From Oxalobacter paeniformigenes (lineage in GTDB: Bacteria; Pseudomonadota; Gammaproteobacteria; Burkholderiales; Burkholderiaceae_D), in contig NZ_JAMKYL010000001.1 of assembly GCF_027158465.1 (NCBI RefSeq), positions 682,001 through 746,000 on the forward strand: DNA of 64,000 bases, given 5' to 3'. How positions within the stretch are numbered: the stretch's first letter is position 1; every line of letters begins with the position of its first letter. The translations under genes and the position numbers were made by a program. The notes below the pieces were generated by a model. That model saw nothing but the letters and a program-made list of their open reading frames with translations, made no database searches and was not told the origin of the DNA. This document shows, one piece after another, positions 1 through 8,841 of the stretch.

Positions 1-171
1 CACGCCCGCGATCGGCGGCGTCATCTCAGGCGGATCGGTCACGCTGCCGCAAAGCAGCCAGCAAACCGGCAAGACATGCGCGAGCACCACCAGCGCCAGA
101 CACAGCCATTCCGCCCGCGACAGGGCGGGCCGCGGAGACGGACGGGAAACGGCGTTACCGGTATGGTTCAT
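1..171 (-). CDS. tonB: Energy transducer TonB, N-terminal part (cut by the window edge)
   Basis: Only the first 57 codons lie in the window. On the minus strand an ATG at 171 opens a frame that runs without a stop to base 1. The protein begins with about 20 polar residues (MNHTGNAVSRPSPRP), then one hydrophobic segment of about 22 residues with an internal His (LVVLAHVLPVCWLL), then a proline-rich start of a periplasmic region (DPPEMTPPIAGV). This matches the N-terminus of TonB proteins, in which a single inner-membrane helix binds ExbB/ExbD and a periplasmic arm energises outer-membrane receptors. The C-terminal TonB domain is outside the window, so the call rests on the anchor alone. A 6-bp hairpin (GGCCGC/GCGGCC, 187-202) lies just upstream of the start. 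Confidence 0.6.
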   Translation of the reverse strand, partial: MNHTGNAVSRPSPRPALSRAEWLCLALVVLAHVLPVCWLLCGSVTDPPEMTPPIAGV

Positions 172-444
172 GAAAACGTGGCATCCGGCCGCACAGGCGG
201 CCCATGGTTTGCGTAGCGGGTATTGTAGCCGTGAACGCAGCCAAATCCTATATGCCGGAAAAGAGGGGATGGGCACCGTGCAGCAAATCAATACACAACG
301 CTTGAATAAATGACAGGCGACGGCAATCGCCGTTATGATGGTTCCTGCTCGATGTCAGTACCGGATACCACATTGCGGCGATACCGTAAGGAATGGTACG
401 AGCGGCGGCATGTCTTGCAAACGGTTTATCGAAAGGACGGCGAC

Positions 445-867
445 ATGAAAACTTCGGCATGGCAAACAGACGGCAAAAAAGCATCGGAAATCATCCGCGA
501 AAAAATACGGCAGGCGGGCGGACAGATCGAAGTCATCTCTTTCAACCGGAAATGCCGGTATGACATCACGGCAACGGGGGACAGTTTCACCTGTCCGGTA
601 TTACCAAGGGCATTCAGGTTTGAAGTGTTCGATGTCATCGTTTCGTTGCTGCAAAGGCTTGGCGGAAAGGCGAAAAAAGGGTCGGGACGAAAACGCGTCG
701 GCCATGAAAAATGTTCCGGCGATACGGTCGTCGGCGCCATCGCGCTGGAATATCTGGGCAAACAGGAAGGCGAGTGGGCCTACGATCCGGTTTTTGTGCT
801 GGCATCCGTTCTCGATTGGGCGGGCATCGCCGCCAATGAATGGGGAAGAATCCGGCTCTTGCCCTGA
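445..867 (+). CDS. Hypothetical protein, 140 residues
   Basis: I do not recognise this family. The frame is open from 310, but ATG 445 is preferred because AAGGACGG sits a few bases upstream and the residues before it look like untranslated sequence. The product begins MKTSAWQTDGKKASEIIREKI. It is soluble, with no signal peptide or membrane segment. A basic, glycine-rich stretch lies near residues 70-85 (GGKAKKGSGRKRVGHEKC) and the C-terminal half is hydrophobic and aromatic. Third-position GC is high, as in the surrounding genes, so it is probably a real gene rather than a shadow. It stands alone between partial tonB (divergent) and the exporter at 981. Confidence 0.55.
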   Translation: MKTSAWQTDGKKASEIIREKIRQAGGQIEVISFNRKCRYDITATGDSFTCPVLPRAFRFEVFDVIVSLLQRLGGKAKKGSGRKRVGHEKCSGDTVVGAIALEYLGKQEGEWAYDPVFVLASVLDWAGIAANEWGRIRLLP

Positions 868-980
868 CGGTACGCCAGTCGTCGGGCGTGTCGGGATAGG
901 CGGTCATGACGCCTTGCCGCTTGCCAGAAACGGGGCGGCAAGAGTATAAAGGCAGTTTTCCGTAAAACCGACCAGAAACC

Positions 981-2183
981 GTGACTGACAACATGAAAGC
1001 GGCGACGAATTCCAGGGTGTTTTTGCTGATGGCCATGGGCATGATGTCCGCCTTCGGCCCGTTCGTGACGGACTTTTATTTGCCGGGGTTGCCCGCGCTG
1101 GCCGCAAGCTTCGGTACGACGACGTCGTGGGTTCAGATGAGTCTGACGTCCAGCATGATCGGACTGGCCGGCGGTCAGCTCCTGATAGGCCCGGCAAGCG
1201 ACCGTTACGGAAGAAGGATGCCCCTGATGCTGTCGATGGCATTGTTCATCCTCTCGACACTGGCCTGCCTTTTCGCATGGAATATCGAATCGTTCGTCTT
1301 TTTCCGGATATTCCAGGGCATCGCCGGAGCGGGCGGGGTGGTCATTTCCAAATCGGTCGCCGCCGACCTCTATCAGGGCAAGGCACTCAACGACTTCTTT
1401 TCCCTGCTCATGGTCATCAACGGACTGGCGCCCATCGTCGCGCCGGTTCTGGGCGGTTTCATCATGCGCTATACCGACTGGGAAGGCATCTTCATCATCC
1501 TGCTGGCCGTCGGTGTCATCCTGTTCGCCGTCAGCGTGCGTTTCCGTGAATCCCTGCCGCCCGAGCAGCGCATTCCGGGCAGCGTGTGGCGTTCTTTCGG
1601 CAAATTCGTCCCGATCATCCGCAACGGCAGCTTCATGCACTATGTCTGGATACAGACGTTTTCCATGGGCGTCTTTTTCACCTATATCGCTTCATCGCCG
1701 TTTTTGATACAGGAACATTTCCGTCTCGATGCCTTTGCATACAGCCTGTGCTTCGCCATCAATGCATCCGGCATGATCGTCGGCAGCCGGATCACGCCCC
1801 GTTTTTCCGACGTGTTTTCCGCGCTCAAAACCGGTGTGTATGGCCTGTGTATCGCCAGCGGCCTGTTCGTCGCCGTCCTCTTTGCCGGCGGGCTGTTTTA
1901 CGTGATGGAAGCGCTCCTGTTCATCATGATGGTCTTTCTCGGCATGATTTTGCCGACATCGACATCGCTCGCCCTGACGCTGGAACGCAAAAACGCCGGC
2001 GGTGCGTCTGCCGTGATCGGCTTTTTCCTGTTCATCTTCGGCGCGATCGTATCCCCCATGACCGGATTCGGGCCGATGATCCTGTCCATCAGCGTCATGA
2101 CCCTGTTATGTTGTCTGCTGGCTTTCGTTTTCCTGCGCATCGCCGCAAGACGCGCACGGCAGAATCGGGAAGAGAAGGCATAA
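981..2183 (+). CDS. Bcr/CflA-type multidrug efflux transporter (MFS)
   Basis: This 400-residue inner-membrane protein has about 12 hydrophobic helices. The N-terminus carries the Bcr/CflA pattern: a first helix with FGPFVTDFYLPGLP, then a loop SDRYGRRMP between helices 2 and 3, which is the MFS motif A. The family exports drugs such as bicyclomycin and chloramphenicol, or dipeptides, by proton antiport; the substrate cannot be read from the sequence. The first possible start is GTG 981, and ATG 993 four codons later is an equally plausible start with no clear ribosome binding site to separate them. The gene is convergent with lplT, with a terminator for the latter between them. Confidence 0.85.
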   Translation: MTDNMKAATNSRVFLLMAMGMMSAFGPFVTDFYLPGLPALAASFGTTTSWVQMSLTSSMIGLAGGQLLIGPASDRYGRRMPLMLSMALFILSTLACLFAWNIESFVFFRIFQGIAGAGGVVISKSVAADLYQGKALNDFFSLLMVINGLAPIVAPVLGGFIMRYTDWEGIFIILLAVGVILFAVSVRFRESLPPEQRIPGSVWRSFGKFVPIIRNGSFMHYVWIQTFSMGVFFTYIASSPFLIQEHFRLDAFAYSLCFAINASGMIVGSRITPRFSDVFSALKTGVYGLCIASGLFVAVLFAGGLFYVMEALLFIMMVFLGMILPTSTSLALTLERKNAGGASAVIGFFLFIFGAIVSPMTGFGPMILSISVMTLLCCLLAFVFLRIAARRARQNREEKA

Positions 2184-2243
2184 AGCACGCCACGCAACCG
2201 GCAAGGCGTTTCCATCCGGCAGCGATAAACCGGCCAGATCATG

Positions 2244-2268
2244 AAAAACGGGACGCATCGCGTCCCGT
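2244..2268 (-). terminator. Intrinsic terminator of lplT
   Basis: A perfect 9-bp stem (ACGGGACGC at 2248-2256, GCGTCCCGT at 2260-2268) with a 3-nt loop is flanked on the left by AAAAA, which becomes a U-tract on the minus strand. It lies about 25 bp past the lplT stop. The plus side has no T-run, so it acts mainly on the minus-strand transcript. Confidence 0.8.
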
Positions 2269-2292
2269 CCGCATATCGACTGCCGAAACGAA

Positions 2293-3543
2293 TCAGTGCC
2301 GCTTGTCCTCGCCGATCAGATGCAGGGAATCCTCGACTTTCTGGTTGCGGTTGTGCCAGTTGATGACCAGCAGCATCATGCATGAGACGAAGCTGCCGAA
2401 AATGACGATCACGGCATTGACCGACAAATCCAGTGATACCAGCAGGGAATACACGCCCAGCATGGTCAGGATCGAGAGGTTTTCGTTGAAATTCTGGACA
2501 GCGATCGAATGGCCGGCGGAAAGCAGCACATGGCCACGATGTTGCAGCAAGGCGTTCATCGGTACCACGAAGAATCCGGCCAGCGCGCCGACGAGAACCA
2601 GCAGCGGATAGGCGAGATAGACCGAATGGACCAGCGTCATGATCATGACGACCATCCCCATGGCCACGCCCAGCGGCATGACTTTCAGCGACTGGCGCAG
2701 CTTGATGAATTTGGCGGCGGATACGGCGCCGCAAGCGATGCCGACGGCGACGATCCCCTGAAGGAAAGCGGCCTTGTCCAGCGTCAGGCCGAGAGAATGT
2801 TGCGCCCATTTGAGCACGATGAACTGGAGCGTCGCGCCGGCCCCCCAGAACAGGGTGGTGACGGCCAGCGAAATCTGGCCCAGCTTGTCATGCCAGAGCG
2901 TTGTGAAGCTGTGATAGAAGTTTCTGACCAACAGGATGGGGTTGATCGGCTGCTTGGCATACCGTGCGCCGGTATCGGGAATCCGCAGGTTGAACAGCGC
3001 GGCCAGAATGTAAACCCCCATGATGACGACCAGCGCCGCCGCGGCAGGGGAACCGGCGAAGGTCATATGGTCCAGCAGGAAGGCCGATACATGCTTGTTG
3101 ATGAGCGCGCCGCCCAGAACGGTCCCCAGCACGATCGAGCTGACCGTCAGCCCCTCGATCCATCCGTTGGCGATGACCAGTTTTTCAGCAGGCAAAAGTT
3201 CCGTCAGGATACCGTACTTGGCCGGGGAATAGGCGGCGGCTCCCAGACCGACGATCGCATAGGCGAAAAGGGGATGGACACCGGCGAAAATCAGGCTGCA
3301 ACCGCAAAACTTGATGGTATTGGTGATGAACATCACCTTGCCTTTGGGCAAGGAATCGGCGAAAGCGCCGACGAAAGCGGCAAGACCGACATAGGACATC
3401 ACGAAAAAGAGCCTTAGCAGGGGCGTCATCCAGGGGGCGGCATTCATTTGCGCCAGAAGGGCGATGGCAACGATCAGCAGGGCATTGTCGGCCAGAGAAG
3501 AAAAGAATTCCGCGGCCATGACGGAATAAAAGCCTCGATTCAT
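2293..3543 (-). CDS. lplT: Lysophospholipid transporter LplT
   Basis: LplT is an MFS flippase that moves lysophosphatidylethanolamine and related lysolipids inward across the cytoplasmic membrane for re-acylation. The 416-residue product starts MNRGFYSVMAAEFFSSLADNA, which is characteristic of the family, and has about 12 membrane helices with a typical SLPKGKVM loop near residue 70. Length matches the usual 390-430. Unlike in enterobacteria there is no aas acyltransferase fused or adjacent; lplT stands alone and divergent from alr, an arrangement common in Burkholderiales. The ATG at 3543 is followed directly by the conserved N-terminus. A strong terminator follows the gene. Confidence 0.88.
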   Translation of the reverse strand: MNRGFYSVMAAEFFSSLADNALLIVAIALLAQMNAAPWMTPLLRLFFVMSYVGLAAFVGAFADSLPKGKVMFITNTIKFCGCSLIFAGVHPLFAYAIVGLGAAAYSPAKYGILTELLPAEKLVIANGWIEGLTVSSIVLGTVLGGALINKHVSAFLLDHMTFAGSPAAAALVVIMGVYILAALFNLRIPDTGARYAKQPINPILLVRNFYHSFTTLWHDKLGQISLAVTTLFWGAGATLQFIVLKWAQHSLGLTLDKAAFLQGIVAVGIACGAVSAAKFIKLRQSLKVMPLGVAMGMVVMIMTLVHSVYLAYPLLVLVGALAGFFVVPMNALLQHRGHVLLSAGHSIAVQNFNENLSILTMLGVYSLLVSLDLSVNAVIVIFGSFVSCMMLLVINWHNRNQKVEDSLHLIGEDKRH

Positions 3544-3684
3544 GGTGGTCCTGTCCGTTCATTCAAGAAGTGAAAAGTTTACTCCATCAGACCCGTTTCA
3601 TGCAGTTTTTTTACTGTGGGAAATGATCTGTTCGACATGAATTCGTCCATCTTTTCCGGTAACGAGGCGTTTGGGGAGATACGA

Positions 3685-3714
3685 TTGCTTCAAGGCATGC
3701 AAGGGGGGTAAGAT
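3685..3714 (+). promoter_or_regulatory. Probable sigma-70 promoter of the alr leader
   Basis: TTGCTT (3685-3690) and TAAGAT (3709-3714) are separated by 18 bp. Transcription would start near 3721, a few bases before two terminator-like hairpins and about 78 bp before the alr start codon. Confidence 0.5.
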
Positions 3715-3729
3715 GTAAGTTTGTCGTAC

Positions 3730-3758
3730 GGTTTGCCCGATGGGGCGAGCCTTTTTGT
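3730..3758 (+). terminator. Leader terminator 1 upstream of alr
   Basis: GGTTTGCCC (3730-3738) pairs with bases 3743-3751 (GGGCGAGCC) in a 9-bp stem with two G-U pairs and a GATG loop, followed by TTTTTGT. It points into alr although no plus-strand gene lies upstream, so it would end a leader of about 37 nt or a small RNA. Confidence 0.6.
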
Positions 3759-3760
3759 CT

Positions 3761-3785
3761 GCCGTCCGCACCGGACGGTTTTTTA
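3761..3785 (+). terminator. Leader terminator 2 upstream of alr
   Basis: CCGTCCG (3762-3768) and CGGACGG (3772-3778) form a perfect 7-bp stem with loop CAC, followed by TTTTTT. It lies 14 bp before the alr start codon and directly after leader terminator 1. The pair looks like an attenuator or the end of a short RNA. Confidence 0.7.
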
Positions 3786-3798
3786 TGGAACGGATTTC

Positions 3799-4878
3799 AT
3801 GACCAGACCGCTAGTTGCCAATATCGATATCGCTGCCATGCAGCATAATCTTTCCGTCGTCAGAAACACCGTGCCACGGGCGAAAATCTGGGCAGTCGTC
3901 AAGGCAAATGCCTATGGCCACGGCCTGGAACGTTCCGTGCGCGCCTTTTCGGATGCCGACGGATTCGCACTGATCGAAATCGAGTCGGCCATCCATTTGC
4001 GTGAAATGGGCTGGAAAAAACCGATTTTGCTGCTGGAAGGCTTTTTTTATGCGCACGAGCTGCCCATTCTGGCACGCTACAACATCGCTTTCGCCGTCCA
4101 TTGCGACGAACAGATCGAGATGCTTGAAAAATCGCATCTGGAAATGCCGGTCGATGTGCATCTGAAAATGAATACCGGCATGAACCGTCTGGGCTTTTTG
4201 CCGTCCGAATACGGCAATGCATTGAAGCGGCTCAAGCAGATTCCCAATGTCCGCGACATTTCCTACATGACCCATTTCGCCAATTCCGAAACGAAAGACC
4301 ATCCGGCGTTGTCGGTCGAGGAACAGTTAAGGCGTTTCGATTCCGCCACGCAGGGACTGAAAGGGGATCGCAACCTGTCCAATTCGGGTGCCATCCTGCT
4401 GCATCCCGATATCCGGACGGACTGGGTACGCCCCGGCATCATGCTCTACGGTGGCTCTCCCGGCGGCAAAACCGCAGCCGAATACGGTCTGAAACCGGCC
4501 ATGACCCTAAAGAGCGAAATCATCCAGATCCAGTATATCCGTGAAGGCGAAAGCATCGGATACGGCAGCATTTTCACGGCGACGTCGCCCATGACCATCG
4601 GTGTGGTGGCCTGCGGTTATGCCGACGGCTATCCGCGCATGGCACCGGAAGGCACGCCGGTCATCGTCGACGGTATCCGGACACGGCTGGTCGGACGGGT
4701 CTCCATGGATATGATCACCGTCGATCTGACGCCGGTCGCCAATGCCCATGTCGGCAGCGAAGTCACGCTCTGGGGCAACGATCTGCCGATCGACGAGGTG
4801 GCGGAAGCCGCAGGAACCGTCGGATACGAACTCATGTGCGCGCTGTCGCTGCGTCCCCGCATCGTGGAATGCTGGTAG
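3799..4878 (+). CDS. alr: Alanine racemase
   Basis: Alr is a PLP enzyme that interconverts L- and D-alanine for peptidoglycan. The product has 359 residues. The PLP lysine is K35 in the motif VVKANAYGHG, and the opposing catalytic tyrosine is Y255 in SIGYGSIF. The N-terminal alpha/beta barrel is followed from about residue 235 by the C-terminal beta domain containing CGYADGYPR and GRVSMDM. The frame is open upstream to a TTG at 3721, but those codons cover the two leader hairpins, and homology starts at ATG 3799 (MTRPLVANIDIAAMQHNL). radA follows after 13 bp and is probably co-transcribed. Control by the leader terminators is possible but inferred. Confidence 0.95.
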   Translation: MTRPLVANIDIAAMQHNLSVVRNTVPRAKIWAVVKANAYGHGLERSVRAFSDADGFALIEIESAIHLREMGWKKPILLLEGFFYAHELPILARYNIAFAVHCDEQIEMLEKSHLEMPVDVHLKMNTGMNRLGFLPSEYGNALKRLKQIPNVRDISYMTHFANSETKDHPALSVEEQLRRFDSATQGLKGDRNLSNSGAILLHPDIRTDWVRPGIMLYGGSPGGKTAAEYGLKPAMTLKSEIIQIQYIREGESIGYGSIFTATSPMTIGVVACGYADGYPRMAPEGTPVIVDGIRTRLVGRVSMDMITVDLTPVANAHVGSEVTLWGNDLPIDEVAEAAGTVGYELMCALSLRPRIVECW

Positions 4879-4891
4879 GGAAGCGTACGGT

Positions 4892-6262
4892 ATGGCGAAA
4901 GCGAAGATCCAGTACACCTGTTCCGAATGCGGCGGCGTCAGCAGCAAATGGGCGGGAAAATGCCCGTCCTGCGGGCAATGGAACACGCTTGTCGAAACGG
5001 TGGCCGAACCGGTTTCCGCCAACCGCTTTTCCGCGAACCGGCAAGGGTTCGCGCAGACCGCACCGGTCATGTCGCTGGCCGATATCCATGCCGTCGAAGT
5101 GCCGCGCTTTCATTCCGGCATCGGTGAATTCGACCGGGTGCTGGGCGGCGGGCTGGTGCCGGGCGGTGTCGTCCTGATCGGCGGCGACCCGGGTATCGGC
5201 AAATCGACCTTGCTGTTGCAGACGCTGGTCAATCTGGCCTATGAAAAAAACGTCCTCTACGTCAGCGGCGAGGAATCCGGCGCACAAGTGGCGCTGCGTG
5301 CCAGACGGCTGGGACTGGTCGCGCCGAACCTGCAACTCCAGGCCGAAATCCAGCTTGAGAAAATCCTCGGCACGCTCGCCGAACGCAAACCCGATGTGGC
5401 GGTCATCGATTCCATCCAGACCCTGTATTCCGACGCCCTGACATCCGCGCCGGGTTCCGTGGCGCAGGTCAGGGAATGCGCGGCCCAGCTGACCCGTTTC
5501 GCGAAACAGTCCGGTACGACGGTCATCATGGTCGGACATGTGACGAAAGAAGGCGCGCTGGCCGGCCCGCGCGTGCTGGAACACATGGTCGATACCGTCC
5601 TGTATTTCGAGGGCGACACCCATTCCAGTTTCCGGCTGATCCGCGCATTCAAAAACCGCTTCGGTGCCGTCAACGAACTGGGCGTTTTCGCCATGACGGA
5701 AAAGGGACTGAAGGGCGTATCCAACCCGTCCGCGCTCTTTCTGTCGCAACACGAACGACAGATCGCCGGTTCATGCGTCATGGCGACGCTGGAAGGCATG
5801 CGTCCCCTGCTGGTCGAAATCCAGGCGCTTGTCGACAATTCGCCGACACCGAACGCAAGGCGGCTTTCCGTCGGGCTGGAACAGAACCGGCTGGCGATGC
5901 TGCTGGCGGTCATGCACCGGCATGCCAATATCGCCGCATACGACCAGGATGTGTTCATCAATGCCGTCGGCGGGGTACGTATCAGTGAACCGGCCGCCGA
6001 TCTGGCGGTATTGATGGCGATTCATTCATCCTTGCGCAACAAGCCGTTGCCGCGCGGACTGGTCGTGTTCGGGGAAGTCGGCCTGGCCGGTGAAATCCGT
6101 CCGGCGCCGAGAGGGCAGGACCGCTTGCGCGAAGCCGTCAAGCTGGGATTTTCCATCGCCATGATTCCGAAATCCAATGTCCCGAAACAGCCTTTCGAGG
6201 GGTTGACCGTCATCGGCGTGGAACGTATCGACGAAGCTTTCGACAAAATCAGGGAATGGTAG
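4892..6262 (+). CDS. radA: DNA repair protein RadA
   Basis: RadA (Sms) is a RecA-like ATPase that processes recombination intermediates and drives branch migration. The 456-residue product starts at ATG 4892. It has an N-terminal zinc finger with C10, C13, C24 and C27, a RecA-type ATPase core with Walker A GDPGIGKS near residues 98-105, the RadA-specific KNRFG motif in the middle, and a C-terminal Lon-protease-like domain from about residue 290. The frame is open from further upstream, but that part overlaps alr and is not conserved. It lies 13 bp after alr, the usual order in this bacterial group. Confidence 0.96.
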   Translation: MAKAKIQYTCSECGGVSSKWAGKCPSCGQWNTLVETVAEPVSANRFSANRQGFAQTAPVMSLADIHAVEVPRFHSGIGEFDRVLGGGLVPGGVVLIGGDPGIGKSTLLLQTLVNLAYEKNVLYVSGEESGAQVALRARRLGLVAPNLQLQAEIQLEKILGTLAERKPDVAVIDSIQTLYSDALTSAPGSVAQVRECAAQLTRFAKQSGTTVIMVGHVTKEGALAGPRVLEHMVDTVLYFEGDTHSSFRLIRAFKNRFGAVNELGVFAMTEKGLKGVSNPSALFLSQHERQIAGSCVMATLEGMRPLLVEIQALVDNSPTPNARRLSVGLEQNRLAMLLAVMHRHANIAAYDQDVFINAVGGVRISEPAADLAVLMAIHSSLRNKPLPRGLVVFGEVGLAGEIRPAPRGQDRLREAVKLGFSIAMIPKSNVPKQPFEGLTVIGVERIDEAFDKIREW

Positions 6263-6557
6263 AGCATACCCCATAGCCATGACCGCACTTTCGGTTTTTC
6301 GGTGTACGGCGCGCGCCTGTTGTCTTAAAAATCATCATTATAAACAACAGGTTTTAATCTATTTCAAGAAACAGGATGAGGTTTTTCGCGTTTTGTTTCA
6401 TGACATATCTCATCGTCGCATGCACCATTCGTTTATGGCGATCCCGTATCCTGTTTCAATCCGGAATATCGCGACGAAACCTGAACCACTGTTGTGAAAG
6501 TCACGTCGCAATGTGCGGGCGACACCGGACAACGGCGTGCCGCCCGGATACTTCCTT

Positions 6558-7349
6558 TCAATGCCCGACAGAAGTTGCGGCCTTGACATAGTCGCCTGCC
6601 AGCGTACCGCCGCCACCACAAAAATACATTAAATCATAGCGTTGGTCGAATTTTGAAGAAAATACATTAAGTCCGTTCCCGTCTGGCAAGGGACGTATCA
6701 CCATCACGGCATCCAGTGCGGGATTCAGGTCTTTGAGGTTGACTTCTATCTGGTCGTTCACGATATGGCCCTCGCCGTGGAAATCGCAACCTTTGGCTTT
6801 TCCGCCTGTTTTGGTGATCGTGACGGAGACTTTGCCGTTTTCAGACGGTGCGATCACAAGGCTTTGCCGGTAAGCGCCTCTGGCGGCATTTCCCTGATGG
6901 TAGGTTCCCGCGAAATCCGTAACGGACAGCGGGGTGGCCTTGTTGAAAACATAGTCCTCGCGTATCCCGTCGCCATCGCCTGCCAGCGCGATACGGTTCC
7001 CCGGCAATGTGATGAAAGACAGCGTTTCCGTATCGGGTACCGGACCGCTTGAAACGGTCGTGACGTCAAGGCGTCCGTTCCGGTACGTCCAGTGACCGTA
7101 ATCCGTTTCCGACGTGTCGTCCGAATCCAGATACAGGCGCGTGACCGCCGCGGTATGGTCGGGTTCGATACTGACATGTGTAACGATACCCGGGCAATCG
7201 GCACAGGGAAGCGTCGCACGATACATGCCCGTGCAGGCCGCAGGCTGCTGCGTATCGGCTTGTTTCGTGTCATGGTGTGTGGCGCAGGATGCCAGCGACA
7301 ATCCCAACAGGGCCATGGCGGCAGTTTTGAAGAAATTCGCTGTTGTCAT
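6558..7349 (-). CDS. NlpE-like outer-membrane lipoprotein
   Basis: The 263-residue product has a lipoprotein signal peptide ending in LASC (residues 19-22), so the mature protein starts at lipidated C22. The segment TLPCADCPGIVTHV matches the CxxC region of the NlpE N-terminal domain, a family linked to copper tolerance and to surface and envelope-stress sensing through Cpx in enterobacteria. The second half holds two more cysteines (GCDFHGEG and MYFCGGG) but is not a recognisable NlpE C-terminal OB fold. The start at 7349 is chosen for the GGAGA upstream and the signal peptide; the frame is open for 18 codons further upstream. No cpxRA genes are nearby. Confidence 0.7.
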   Translation of the reverse strand: MTTANFFKTAAMALLGLSLASCATHHDTKQADTQQPAACTGMYRATLPCADCPGIVTHVSIEPDHTAAVTRLYLDSDDTSETDYGHWTYRNGRLDVTTVSSGPVPDTETLSFITLPGNRIALAGDGDGIREDYVFNKATPLSVTDFAGTYHQGNAARGAYRQSLVIAPSENGKVSVTITKTGGKAKGCDFHGEGHIVNDQIEVNLKDLNPALDAVMVIRPLPDGNGLNVFSSKFDQRYDLMYFCGGGGTLAGDYVKAATSVGH

Positions 7350-7527
7350 GGTGATTCTCCATCGGTTTGCGGTTCGGCAGGCGGGATCCGGTATTGAGGA
7401 CAATGCCGGTCACGCCATGCATAAAAACATGAACATAGCATGAATCCCGAAAACCGGCAGACGGCGGCGGGAAAAGGAAATTCGCCGGACATTTCGCCCG
7501 GCAGGGTGGTGAGATCGCGTGAAAAAT

Positions 7528-8841
7528 TCAGTCCGCGTCTTCAAGAAAGGCCATGATCGCCTGTATGCCGCACGATACGGCCGATTCCAGCGTACCGGGA
7601 TAGGCGGGATGCAGATAATCGCCAGCCAGAAACAGGCCACGGCCATCCTGACGGATGGCAGGCACCGTACGGTCGGGGAGGCAGGCAAGCGTCGCCGCCT
7701 TTTCCATGATGACCCGTCCCCACAGGGGATGCAAAAAAGCGTCGTTACCGAAACAGCGGGCAAGCTGGCGCGCCGTATCGGCGATAAACCTGTCGCTTCG
7801 GACATCCGCCAGCGCATGCGCCGCGCTGACGATGACGGCGAACAATCCTTGCTGCTCCGGCATGATTTGCCCGCGGTCGAAAACGTATTGCCCCCATTCG
7901 TCGCGCTCGCTGTCGTCAAGCAGTGCGAAAAAAGGCTTACCGAGCGTCAGTGATGGCGGATATTTCAGATAGACCGTCACGATCGGCGAAGGTGCAGGCA
8001 ATGGCGCAGGTTCTGCCGCACCGAACCCGGCCAGCAGACGCCATGCGACAGTCGGTGGTGTCGCCAGCACGATGGCGTCGAAACGGCTTTGTGGCGCCGC
8101 GTCTGTCGTCCATGACTTACCGTCATGCACGATGCGGCGAACCGTTGTGCCGAAACGGAATTCACTGCCGCGATCCTGGCAATACCGGATCGCGGGTTCG
8201 GGGAAAAGGGCGGAAAGATCGGTTGCCGGAAGCAGCATGTCGGAATCGGCACGGCGCTTGCCGATGCTGTCTTGCAAGACCCGCATGAAAACACGGGCGG
8301 ACGCCTGTTCAGGCGGCGTGTTCAGCGCGGCCAGACACAATGGACGCCAGAGCAGGGCATAGAGCTTTGGAGATTGGCGGAACTGTTCCAGCAGCCGGAT
8401 GAGCGGCCGGTCTTCCCCGATATCCCAGCGAATGGCGCGGCATATCGTGAAAAAACGCGCCAGTGCCAGTTTGTCTTCCCAGTCCAGCCCCTTCGCCCCG
8501 AACAGTCCTGCCAGCAAATTGAGCGGTGCCGGCCATCGCGGGACTTCGAATTGCAGCAACGGCGGAACCGGCGGGTAGTGCATTTGCAGCGGCAGCGACA
8601 CGAGTGCCGTATCCGGATCGACACCGACTTCGCGCATCATCTCCAGCGTTTTGCGGTATGCGCCGAGCAGGATATGCTGGCCGTTGTCGAGCGCCATGCC
8701 TTCCAGCACCGTTTTCCTGGCGCGTCCGCCGGCAAGGTGCGACGCCTCGAATACCGTGACATGGCATCCCTCTCTCACGGCGGTGACGGCGGCTGCGCAA
8801 CCGGCCCATCCCGCTCCGACGATGGCGATCCGTTTATTCAT
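7528..8841 (-). CDS. hpnE: Squalene-associated FAD-dependent desaturase HpnE
   Basis: HpnE reduces hydroxysqualene to squalene, the last step of the HpnCDE route that feeds hopanoid synthesis. The product has 437 residues. It begins with an FAD-binding Rossmann motif (IAIVGAGWAGCAAAV) and the amine-oxidase pattern GGRARKTVLEGMALDNGQHILLG (bases 8840 to about 8690). A C-terminal FAD-contact segment GLFLAGDYLHPAYPGTLESA lies near residues 400-420. The start codon overlaps the end of hpnD by 8 bp, so the pair is translationally coupled. The paralogous family includes carotenoid desaturases, but the hpnD neighbour supports the hopanoid call. Confidence 0.88.
   Translation of the reverse strand: MNKRIAIVGAGWAGCAAAVTAVREGCHVTVFEASHLAGGRARKTVLEGMALDNGQHILLGAYRKTLEMMREVGVDPDTALVSLPLQMHYPPVPPLLQFEVPRWPAPLNLLAGLFGAKGLDWEDKLALARFFTICRAIRWDIGEDRPLIRLLEQFRQSPKLYALLWRPLCLAALNTPPEQASARVFMRVLQDSIGKRRADSDMLLPATDLSALFPEPAIRYCQDRGSEFRFGTTVRRIVHDGKSWTTDAAPQSRFDAIVLATPPTVAWRLLAGFGAAEPAPLPAPSPIVTVYLKYPPSLTLGKPFFALLDDSERDEWGQYVFDRGQIMPEQQGLFAVIVSAAHALADVRSDRFIADTARQLARCFGNDAFLHPLWGRVIMEKAATLACLPDRTVPAIRQDGRGLFLAGDYLHPAYPGTLESAVSCGIQAIMAFLEDAD

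Noticed and set aside
6282..6290. ACCGCACTT, the complement of the Haemophilus uptake core AAGTGCGGT, near comEC-type competence
   Set aside because: A single copy in a short possible radA terminator (ACCG...CGGT TTTT) is chance; no repeated uptake word was noticed in the window.
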